Shown: positions 27,317 to 33,441 of the stretch, in pieces
How positions within the stretch are numbered: the stretch's first letter is position 1
How the letters are laid out: every line of letters starts with the position of its first letter
NCBI GenBank assembly: GCA_905235835.1
Contig: CAJONQ010000009.1
Span: 1-33,441, forward strand
From: an uncultured Prevotella sp.
Lineage (GTDB): Bacteria; Bacteroidota; Bacteroidia; Bacteroidales; Bacteroidaceae
DNA length: 33,441 nt
Direction: 5' to 3'
Translations under genes and position numbers: made by a program
The notes under the pieces: generated by a model
Databases searched by the model: none
Seen by the model: only the letters and a program-made list of their open reading frames with translations
What the model was told of the DNA's origin: nothing

Positions 27317-27353
27317 AAAAAGGCTGTGCCTGCCTTTGAGCGCGACACAGCCT
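27317..27353 (-). terminator. Terminator-like hairpin upstream of GH81
   Basis: On the minus strand AGGCTGTG (rc of 27346-27353), a 17-nt loop and CACAGCCT (rc of 27321-27328) are followed by TTTTT. This is a perfect 8-bp stem with a U-tract, placed 26 bp after the 66-residue gene. No TAnnTTTG promoter is visible between it and the GH81 ATG at 27289, so GH81 is probably reached by read-through and its expression attenuated. Confidence 0.75.
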
Positions 27354-27378
27354 CCAACTAAGTTATAATCATTAAATA

Positions 27379-27579
27379 TTACGGAAGCAACATTTTCAAT
27401 GGATCATCTCCACCTAACAGGATGTTGAGGTCGTCGAACTCACGAGCTCCGGCGTCTCCACCGAACTCATCGGGTGTGATACTACCTGAAACACTGCCTG
27501 CAAGTAATGCTGTCTGGTAATTCAGTTCAACCACCTCAACAGCTGGTTCCATATACTTCTTTTTCATAAATCTATCCAT
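27379..27579 (-). CDS. Small protein, KKxYxxP...EL...LL type, after the binding protein
   Basis: 66 residues from ATG 27579, or 62 from ATG 27567 (MKKKYMEPAVEVVELN). It shares with the small protein at 22216 the N-terminal pattern MK-K/R-K...Y...P..E-V-V-E-L, then LLAGS, and an acidic Gly-rich tail (AREFDDLN, GGDD). No signal peptide. It follows the 1331-residue binding-protein gene by 59 bp and precedes a hairpin terminator. I do not recognise a function. Its repeat occurrence behind two T9SS clients suggests a role linked to their synthesis or export. Confidence 0.68.
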   Translation of the reverse strand: MDRFMKKKYMEPAVEVVELNYQTALLAGSVSGSITPDEFGGDAGAREFDDLNILLGGDDPLKMLLP

Positions 27580-27603
27580 TATAATTATTACAAAGTCCTC
27601 TTC

Positions 27604-27623
27604 CCTCCCCTAAACAGGGGAGG
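27604..27623. repeat. Intergenic hairpin CCTCCCCT-AAAC-AGGGGAGG
   Basis: A perfect 8-bp inverted repeat with a 4-nt loop lies between the binding-protein stop (27639) and the 66-residue gene. There is no T-run, so a strong terminator is unlikely. G/C-rich palindromes of this type look like dispersed intergenic repeats or mRNA-stabilising structures. Confidence 0.65.
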
Positions 27624-27638
27624 AAAGGAGGGGTCTTC

Positions 27639-30600
27639 TTACTTCAAAATAATCTTCTTGCCGTTCACGATGTAGATACCCTTGGCAGGATTCTTCACAC
27701 GACGACCACTGAGGTCATATATCTCGGTATTCTCCATGTCGATAGTACCGTCAGCCTTGATGGTGCCAATCTCCGTTGTTTCACCACTTAATACGATGGT
27801 CAACTCTTGAGAACCTGCAGCAGCAGGAGCAACACCAGTCAGATAAGCACGGCAAGAACCGATATTAGCATCGGCAGCCTTTTTGAAGGTAGCAGTAGTC
27901 GTACCAGTCTCCAATACATAGACATCACTCATGTTCTGCTTCTTGTAGTTTGCCTTGAAGGTAGCGCCATCCTTCACAGTAGCCTTGGCGTTAGCCTCAA
28001 TGATGTTGAAGTCGTCTGTAGACTTAATCTCGATGACAACGTCAGTAGCACCTACCTTGACGAGGTAAGGTGTGGCGGCAGCCATGTCACCTTCCAGCTC
28101 TGTGAAGGTCACTGTGCCGTTATCGTATGCAGAGAATTCGTATGCGGTAGCACCTTCTGGAACTGTAGTACCGATGGGCACCACTACCGTATTATAGGTG
28201 TTAGCCTTCAAAGTGCGGGTGTACTTCCAGCCTGCATTGTTGCCGCTGATGAAGGAGCCTGTCCACAAACCGTTCTTTGGATCGTCGATAAACTTCAGCT
28301 GCTCTACGGGGAAGTAGTAATCACCTCTCTTCACGACACGGTTGCCCTTGACAGCGGTCTGCGTGGTGATGGCATCGTTAGCAGCACGACGAGAAGAAGC
28401 TGCTGTCTCTACAGTACCAGCCACAACAACCACGGCATTGGGGTTGCCAGTAATCTCCACTGAGGAAGCAGTAATGGTAGCACCGCTCAGGTCAATCATT
28501 TCGTCGGTCAGACTCTCTACTTGGCCCTTGTTTTCATCGGTAATTTCACCGGTCACCTTCACGATGTCCTGCTTATCGGGCGCACTGATAGCCAAGATCA
28601 TGTCGTACTCCTTGCCGTCCACGAATACGAGGTCTTCGGTCTGGTTGCCCTTACCGCCACTACCGTTGTTGAAGATGATGTTGGTAGGAGCAGCTGCAGC
28701 CTTGAAGCTGATGGTGAGCACGTCATTTACTGTCTCCAACTGAGTGCCGGGCCATTTGCCGAGGGTCTCAGGACCATAGGTGTAAGCATAGACATTATCC
28801 CAACCGATAGAGTTCTTGAACGTAGCGGTATATGTGTTGCGTATGGGCTGTGCTGACTTCACGGTATAGGTGAAGTCGGGAGTGGTATAAGCACCAGTAG
28901 CGAATGCCCAGAAGTGAGCTGCCTTAATCTCCTGACCCTCGGTGCAGTTTGTCCATGTGTAGGTCAGACCATCATGATTCACTGCAGGATCTACACTCCT
29001 GTCTATAACAGCACCGTCAACGAGACCAACGATCTCGTCAGTACCTGTCACGGCGAAGGTCACGGTGACATCCATACCCTCCTGTATGAATTCCCAAGTA
29101 TATTTCAGTTCCTTGCCCTCGTTCGTGCCGGACTCAATGATATAGCTTTCCTCGCCACTGGTGGGCTGCTCAGGAACCACGTCGTACTCCTTGCCGTCCT
29201 CGAATACGAGGTTTTCGGTCTGGTTGCCCTTACCGCCACTACCGTTGTTGAAGATGATGTTGGCAGGAGCCTCGGATGCCTTGAAGCTGATGGTATATAC
29301 GCCATTATTGAGTGTCATCGCTGTGCCGGGCCATCCACCGAGATACTCCTTCGCAGGAGTGCCATCAGTGTAGGCGTAAGCATAGACGTTCTCCCAGCCG
29401 ATGCTGTTCTTGAAGGTAGCGGTGAACTCAAGACCTTCAATAGTATAGGTAGTACCTGCTACGAACTGGAGGTTTTTGGTCTGGTTAGTACCGTCATTAA
29501 ATATAATGTATTCTGGATCACCTGTTGTAGACCACGAGTATGTACCGTCATTATTGTTAGTAGCGGCAACACCAGGCCAAGAACCACCAGTAAAGTTCTC
29601 ACCCGTTGTCTCATTCCATGCCCATACATTAATAGTATTGCCCCAGTCAACAGGTTTAACGAAAGTTACAGTCTTGGTGACGGGACCGGTAGTTTTAACA
29701 TAATAGATATTGTCGATGTAGAACTCCTGCTCTCCATTGCCATTAACACCATCCTTGCCGGTCAGCTTGAGCTGCTTGACACTGGTCAGGGTCTGACCTG
29801 CGGCGATAAGGTCGGCAATGCTGATATCAACGGAATTCCATTGATTGGCAGTCAGTTCCAGCGTGTTGACACACTTGTTGTCAGTGCCGATAGGACATAC
29901 GCCCAGTGTCTGGTTCTCACCTACGGGCAATATATCCATATGGAGTTTCCCAAATCCACTGGCATCTACCTCTGCATGTTCGGAACCAATAAATACGAAG
30001 TTGGAGATATGCCATACCTTATTATTATCAATGGTCAGCTCCTCAAACTTTGCCTGACCATCCCACCACTGTGCATATTTGAAACCGTTGTTGTTTGTGT
30101 ATGCATCGCTTAAAAGGGAATATACATTGTCTTCATCCTCAGTCGGAGCAGGAGCAGCAGTCAATGTTGCAGTTGTGGCCTGTACTTGCCGTGCGGAAGA
30201 AGCGTTCTCGTTGTCATCCTGAGCGGTGATGCTCAATGTATATGCCTTGCCAAACTCCAGTCCACGAACGATGTAGGTAATCTCAGCACCGCTGTTGCCC
30301 TTCGTGATGTAATCATTCGTACCGTCGTTGATGACGTAGGTAATCTGAGTGGACTTGTCGTCGGTAGCTTTCAGCTTCAAGGTGATGATGCCGATGCCGG
30401 AGCTCACCACTTCAGCAACGTCGAGTGTAGGAGCCAGACTGTCGTCAACGGCAGGCTTGCTGAAGTAGAAGTGGTCGAGGTAGAACTCTTCCTCTCCTAC
30501 CAGCTCTACGAGGTAGTAATTAGCTTTTGCAAGTGTGTTTTCAACCTCCACGTAGTTCCACTGCCCGGGAACGAGGTCATCCACTACGATGGCATCTCCG

Positions 30601-31634
30601 TAAGCATTGTCAGAGAAAATCTTTGCCGTGGTAGCGGTGAAGGGATAGAGAGCGACATGAATCTTGTCGTAAACAGTATTGTCGGGTTCTTGAGCGGGAC
30701 GGCTGTTGAAGCCGGCACCCTTGACGTGTACCACCTTGTGACCCTCAGCGATCTCGACTTCCTCAACAGTTTTATAGAACGGATTGGGTGCACCGCCGTT
30801 ACCCCATCCGGAGTTGCTATCGATGATGCCCTTGTTGTACTTCGCGCTATACACAGCAATCACATTGGCAGTGAGGTCAGTAGGCTCCGTAGGATTCGTC
30901 GTAGGATCCGACACATTGGTGGCCTTGATGGTCTTTTCAACAGAAACAGTATTATAAGTAGCGGTAATCGTCACGTTACCGACGGAAGTAGCTGTCAGGG
31001 TAGTGCCATTAAGTGTAGCGTTCGTTGCTTGATAGGTGACACCCTCAGTCAGTGCGGCACCAATCTGATCCTTTGCGGTAAAGGTCATTTGTGTTGCCTT
31101 ACCGACCTGCACCAAAGAGGGAGAAACCTCAAGGGAAGTCAGTACCTGCGAAGCTATATTATACACTTCAAACTCAAAGAAAGTGTAACCATAATTACCC
31201 TTCTTCACTCCTTGGAAACGTACAAATTTAGCAGTAACCTCATTAAGTTTGACAGTAATGTACTCATTATTGCCTGCATTTTTCCCTGTTACTTGACTCT
31301 GAGTAGTCCAGTTAGAGCCATCATTAGAGGTCTGAATGTCAAAAGCCAACTCTGGGGCGTTAGTAGCATTCATAGCATTTTCACAAAGGAGTCTTACTGT
31401 ATTGAAGGTCTGAGCTGATGTCCATTCTATCTGGAACCATTCAGTATCAGTATTATTTTCAAAGTTAGACCCCCAACGAGTTCCCGTATTGCCATCAATA
31501 GCATTAGCGGGTGCATAATCGCCCTCATACCCCGAGGCTGTGGCGACAGTGCCTTCAAGCCGCGACAGGTTTGTCTGTGCAAACGTCATGAGTGACGTCA
31601 GCAAGACAGTTAAAAGTAATAAAGTTTTTCTCAT
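27639..31634 (-). CDS. Large non-catalytic carbohydrate-binding protein with T9SS tail
   Basis: 1331 residues with a signal peptide ending TFAQ (17-20). Modules in order: F5/8 type C (about 22-160); Big-like domain (165-240); beta-sandwich module (about 256-392); Fn3-like domain (400-490); second beta-sandwich (about 503-646) resembling one in the GH81 protein (QWNSVDIS versus QWNSIDLP); three CBM26-like repeats (653-733, 735-818, 933-1013) sharing W-x-N-V/I-Y/W-x-Y/W, a WPG motif and IIFN...QT; an unassigned module between the last two (826-928); a stalk; and a T9SS tail ending EIYDLSGRRV...KGIYIVNGKKIILK. I see no hydrolase active site. It is probably an exported scaffold that binds glucan. 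CBM26 is known as a starch binder, so its presence among beta-glucanases is odd. It is the first gene of its unit, under its own promoter and element B. Confidence 0.85.
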   Translation of the reverse strand: MRKTLLLLTVLLTSLMTFAQTNLSRLEGTVATASGYEGDYAPANAIDGNTGTRWGSNFENNTDTEWFQIEWTSAQTFNTVRLLCENAMNATNAPELAFDIQTSNDGSNWTTQSQVTGKNAGNNEYITVKLNEVTAKFVRFQGVKKGNYGYTFFEFEVYNIASQVLTSLEVSPSLVQVGKATQMTFTAKDQIGAALTEGVTYQATNATLNGTTLTATSVGNVTITATYNTVSVEKTIKATNVSDPTTNPTEPTDLTANVIAVYSAKYNKGIIDSNSGWGNGGAPNPFYKTVEEVEIAEGHKVVHVKGAGFNSRPAQEPDNTVYDKIHVALYPFTATTAKIFSDNAYGDAIVVDDLVPGQWNYVEVENTLAKANYYLVELVGEEEFYLDHFYFSKPAVDDSLAPTLDVAEVVSSGIGIITLKLKATDDKSTQITYVINDGTNDYITKGNSGAEITYIVRGLEFGKAYTLSITAQDDNENASSARQVQATTATLTAAPAPTEDEDNVYSLLSDAYTNNNGFKYAQWWDGQAKFEELTIDNNKVWHISNFVFIGSEHAEVDASGFGKLHMDILPVGENQTLGVCPIGTDNKCVNTLELTANQWNSVDISIADLIAAGQTLTSVKQLKLTGKDGVNGNGEQEFYIDNIYYVKTTGPVTKTVTFVKPVDWGNTINVWAWNETTGENFTGGSWPGVAATNNNDGTYSWSTTGDPEYIIFNDGTNQTKNLQFVAGTTYTIEGLEFTATFKNSIGWENVYAYAYTDGTPAKEYLGGWPGTAMTLNNGVYTISFKASEAPANIIFNNGSGGKGNQTENLVFEDGKEYDVVPEQPTSGEESYIIESGTNEGKELKYTWEFIQEGMDVTVTFAVTGTDEIVGLVDGAVIDRSVDPAVNHDGLTYTWTNCTEGQEIKAAHFWAFATGAYTTPDFTYTVKSAQPIRNTYTATFKNSIGWDNVYAYTYGPETLGKWPGTQLETVNDVLTISFKAAAAPTNIIFNNGSGGKGNQTEDLVFVDGKEYDMILAISAPDKQDIVKVTGEITDENKGQVESLTDEMIDLSGATITASSVEITGNPNAVVVVAGTVETAASSRRAANDAITTQTAVKGNRVVKRGDYYFPVEQLKFIDDPKNGLWTGSFISGNNAGWKYTRTLKANTYNTVVVPIGTTVPEGATAYEFSAYDNGTVTFTELEGDMAAATPYLVKVGATDVVIEIKSTDDFNIIEANAKATVKDGATFKANYKKQNMSDVYVLETGTTTATFKKAADANIGSCRAYLTGVAPAAAGSQELTIVLSGETTEIGTIKADGTIDMENTEIYDLSGRRVKNPAKGIYIVNGKKIILK
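28602..28837. repeat. Direct repeat, copy 1 (CBM26-like module)
   Basis: The block aligns at DNA level with 29181-29428, offset about 579 bp. The first 110 bp are nearly identical and the rest is more diverged. It encodes the third CBM26-like module. This looks like a recent internal duplication within the binding-protein gene. Confidence 0.75.
29181..29428. repeat. Direct repeat, copy 2 (CBM26-like module)
   Basis: Partner of 28602-28837. It encodes the second CBM26-like module (NIIFNNGSGGKGNQTE shared word for word with the third). The unassigned module lies between the copies. Confidence 0.75.
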
Positions 31635-31678
31635 AATGTTACTATTTAGTTATTGAATAAAAAATGTGTCAAACAGGG

Positions 31679-31697
31679 CTCCCCCCATCATGGGGAG
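31679..31697 (-). other. Hairpin at the 5' end of the binding-protein leader
   Basis: CTCCCC and GGGGAG pair around a 7-nt loop. The predicted transcription start is near 31701, so this hairpin would form at the very 5' end of the mRNA, where such structures can protect against decay. No T-run follows. Confidence 0.45.
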
Positions 31698-31707
31698 ATT
31701 ACGGCAA

Positions 31708-31715
31708 CAAAATTA
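31708..31715 (-). promoter_or_regulatory. -7 box of the binding-protein/GH81 unit
   Basis: The minus strand reads TAATTTTG (TAnnTTTG match), 74 bp upstream of the ATG at 31634, the same distance as in the susC promoter. The proximal GTGGA of element B lies 40 bp upstream. Confidence 0.65.
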
Positions 31716-31748
31716 TAAAATATAATAAGGTAAAAATAAGACGAGGGG

Positions 31749-31853
31749 AAAAAAGTGGATAAATACAGATACGGGAAAAACACAACTCGCACAGAACAAG
31801 CCACTTACGTTTCCGCCCTATCCACAAAAGAGTGGACGGAATATAGAGGTGTA
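31749..31853 (-). promoter_or_regulatory. Bipartite regulatory element, copy B
   Basis: The proximal half-site AAAAAAGTGGAT is at 31749-31760. The distal half-site ACAAAAGAGTGGA ends at 31836, followed after 4 bp by ATATAGAGGT (841-850 of the 31 kb block). The cores are 77 bp apart. It is similar along its whole length to copy A before susC, and shares the half-sites and spacing with copy C before the edge lipoprotein. Confidence 0.65.
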
Positions 31854-31945
31854 TTCTTTACATTTATCGCTATTTATCACCCACTCACCCAACGCAAGGC
31901 ATCTTCATCATCGACCGGAGGCATCTGCCCTACCCAATGCAATAT
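31854..31945. other. Intergenic stretch without a recognisable gene
   Basis: The space between element B and the ATPase stop holds no clear terminator. A 15-codon minus-strand frame (31877-31924, MPPVDDEDALRWVSG) is open but too short and unsupported to call a gene. Confidence 0.4.
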
Positions 31946-33373
31946 TTATCTCAGGAAAAGGTCATCCAAAACCACCGAGGCATGAATGGAGTCCGCATAC
32001 ATTCCCCTTGACAGACCAAAGGTGGTGATGAGCGTGGGGACGATGCCGTAATGCGTCTGTATGGCAGTTCTGAGACTTTCAACCCTGCGCCCAATACTCA
32101 GATACTCTTCCTGCGAAAGACTGTATTCTGTTTCGCTGTACTTAATCTCACAGAGATTGATCATCTTGTCGGCACGTTCTATCAACAAGTCGATTTGAGC
32201 AGGATGCTCCGAGTCTCTGCTACGCCAAGAATAAGCTTCCGTCACTACACTGCCAATACCCAAGGCTCTCTTTATCTGCGGCACATGGGCCATACAGACA
32301 CGCTCATACGCCAGTCCGAGCCATGTGTTCACTGTGGGCGTGCCTTGCAGACGTGTCCAATAGCTTGTGTTCAAGGAAGCCTTGCCGATGAACGAGTGGT
32401 AGAACAATGTATAAAAGTCCACCAACTTGTAAATGGACGAGTTGGTCTTCACCTTTCTCTCCCTTACCTTATATTGTCGCAGGAAATCACAATATACAAG
32501 GTCTGTCAGCAGGTCACCCAGATGCCCGTTGTTATTGCCGCCCAACTGTTCTCGTATCTCTTCGCGAGTCATCCCGGACGGCTTTGCCGCCAGCAGATTG
32601 ATAACAGCAAGATAAGGTTCTGGATTCCTGAACAGAGAAGCAAACAGCCGTCTGTATTCTTTCTGCAGCTCTCCATTTTCAGAGAAGAACAGGCGGTCAA
32701 TTCCTTGTGCTGGACTTTCATCAGGATTGAACAGACTGAGATAGTATGGTACGCCACCAACCACCATGTAGGTATGCAACACACTTAAACGGGACCAAGG
32801 AAAACCGAAGGTCTGAAAATACTCTTCCGTCTCACTGAGCGTAAAGGGTTTCAACGCCATCTCGTGAGTCACGCGGTCGTGCAGTCCGCCATGGTTGTCA
32901 ATAATATTCCGCACCATCCAGGAGGTTGCAGAACCGCAGACTATCAGTTTCATCTCTGCCTGCCATGCTGCCCAGCTGTTCCAGAAATGACCCAGCGCAT
33001 GAACAAAGCCTGATTTCGGAGTGTCAAGACAGGGCATCTCGTCTATAAACACCACGCATGGCTTTCCTTGTTCCACTTTTTGCTCCAGCAAACCACGCAA
33101 GGCGAAGAACGCGTCCAACCATGTGGCAGGCTTCCTGCCTTTGTAGCCATGTTGTCTCATAGCATGACTGAAAGCCGTCATTTGCTCCGCTTTCTTTCCA
33201 TCGATAATGCCTGTCATGTCAAAGGCAAACTGGTTTTGGAAATACTGACGTATGAGGAATGTCTTGCCCACACGTCTGCGTCCATAAATGGCTATGAACT
33301 CTGAGTGGTTGGAAGACATATACTTCTCCAGCAGAGCGATTTCTTCTTTGCGACCAATAATTGAGTTTTGCAT
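31946..33373 (-). CDS. AAA-type ATPase with C-terminal DUF234 nuclease-like domain
   Basis: 475 residues from the ATG at 33373. The upstream ATG at 33394 falls before the predicted transcription start and is rejected. Walker A GRRRVGKT is at 31-38 and Walker B VVFIDEMP about 107-114. A winged-helix region follows, and the C-terminal part has a PD-(D/E)XK-like arrangement (QIDLLIERADKMINLCEIKYS, about 393-413). This is the architecture of the archaeal-ATPase/DUF234 family, common in Bacteroidales and of unsettled function; some are linked to mobile or defence contexts. It has its own promoter and no sign of a link to glucan use. Confidence 0.85.
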   Translation of the reverse strand: MQNSIIGRKEEIALLEKYMSSNHSEFIAIYGRRRVGKTFLIRQYFQNQFAFDMTGIIDGKKAEQMTAFSHAMRQHGYKGRKPATWLDAFFALRGLLEQKVEQGKPCVVFIDEMPCLDTPKSGFVHALGHFWNSWAAWQAEMKLIVCGSATSWMVRNIIDNHGGLHDRVTHEMALKPFTLSETEEYFQTFGFPWSRLSVLHTYMVVGGVPYYLSLFNPDESPAQGIDRLFFSENGELQKEYRRLFASLFRNPEPYLAVINLLAAKPSGMTREEIREQLGGNNNGHLGDLLTDLVYCDFLRQYKVRERKVKTNSSIYKLVDFYTLFYHSFIGKASLNTSYWTRLQGTPTVNTWLGLAYERVCMAHVPQIKRALGIGSVVTEAYSWRSRDSEHPAQIDLLIERADKMINLCEIKYSETEYSLSQEEYLSIGRRVESLRTAIQTHYGIVPTLITTFGLSRGMYADSIHASVVLDDLFLR

Positions 33374-33391
33374 ATATTCCTGTTTTTGCCG

Positions 33392-33399
33392 CAAAATTA
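33392..33399 (-). promoter_or_regulatory. -7 box of the ATPase gene
   Basis: The minus strand reads TAATTTTG (TAnnTTTG). The implied start site near 33385 lies upstream of the ATG at 33373, which supports that start codon. Confidence 0.5.
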
Positions 33400-33441
33400 C
33401 AACTTTTTCTTGAAAAATTGCCGATACCGGGCGAAAACATA

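Noticed and set aside
28914..30113. 399-codon open frame on the plus strand
   Set aside because: It lies fully antisense to the binding-protein gene. It has no family features, and the opposite strand encodes clear domains.
30186..31418. 410-codon open frame on the plus strand
   Set aside because: It is antisense to the N-terminal half of the same binding protein, whose F5/8 type C domain is recognisable. It is a shadow.
27639..31634. Idea that the locus targets starch because of the CBM26-like modules
   Set aside because: No GH13, GH97 or GH77 is present. All recognisable enzymes (GH81, GH16, GH3, GH30) point to beta-glucan.
31877..31924. 15-codon minus-strand frame (MPPVDDEDALRWVSG)
   Set aside because: Too short, and without any supporting signal or second copy in the window.
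31755..31985. 76-codon plus-strand frame over element B
   Set aside because: It runs through the regulatory element and into the end of the ATPase gene. The conservation there is explained by the promoter element, and no copy of this frame is kept at copies A or C.
33374..33394. Upstream ATG for the ATPase gene
   Set aside because: It lies upstream of the transcription start implied by the TAATTTTG box at 33392-33399.
1..33441. CRISPR arrays, tRNA/rRNA genes, insertion sequences or prophage genes
   Set aside because: I looked for regularly spaced repeats, transposase motifs and structural RNA signatures and saw none.

Overview
The window looks like a chromosomal segment of a Bacteroidales bacterium, most likely Prevotella in the broad sense (Segatella/Xylanibacter relatives). 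The signs are a SusC/SusD pair, many lipoproteins with a lipobox, Bacteroidetes-type promoters (TAnnTTTG -7 boxes), no clear Shine-Dalgarno sequences, and C-terminal type IX secretion (T9SS) sorting tails of the form YDLxGRR...KGIYI...GKK. Every gene I could support is on the minus strand, so transcription runs from high to low coordinates.

The core is a polysaccharide utilization locus (PUL) for a branched beta-1,3/1,6-glucan such as laminarin or a fungal/yeast cell-wall glucan. From right to left: an unrelated-looking ATPase (31946-33373). Next is a first transcription unit (31634 down to 22148) with a large non-catalytic T9SS-exported carbohydrate-binding protein, a 66-residue small protein, a multidomain GH81 endo-beta-1,3-glucanase with a T9SS tail, and a second small protein of the same type. 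Then comes an operon of about 18.5 kb (21918 down to 3376): susC, susD, a surface glycan-binding lipoprotein, a GH16 lipoprotein, GH5, GH3, an unassigned clan GH-A enzyme, a cytoplasmic GH94/GH149/GH161-like phosphorylase, a GH30 lipoprotein and a GPH-family sugar transporter. A membrane-spanning DUF6377-type regulator (1588-3256) and class II fructose-bisphosphate aldolase (406-1400) follow. The left edge cuts a lipoprotein gene (1-99).

Inferred working model: the T9SS-exported GH81 and binding protein and the surface GH16/GH30 cut the glucan outside the cell. The surface glycan-binding protein and SusCD capture and import oligosaccharides. Exported GH3, GH5 and GH-A enzymes trim them in the periplasm. 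The GPH symporter moves short oligosaccharides into the cytoplasm, where the phosphorylase would release glucose 1-phosphate.

The most unusual signals are non-coding or small. (1) A bipartite promoter element occurs three times, with GTGGA half-sites 77-78 bp apart and the distal one followed after 4 bp by ATATAGAGGT. It lies 40-42 bp upstream of the -7 box of the two PUL transcription units and of the lipoprotein at the left edge, which defines a candidate regulon. (2) Two short proteins sharing an N-terminal motif each directly follow a giant T9SS client gene and directly precede a hairpin terminator. (3) Terminator-like hairpins lie inside both transcription units. (4) The regulator is broken at a run of nine C, and the aldolase carries a single-base frameshift. 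Two such lesions within 3 kb mean that sequencing or assembly error must be excluded first.
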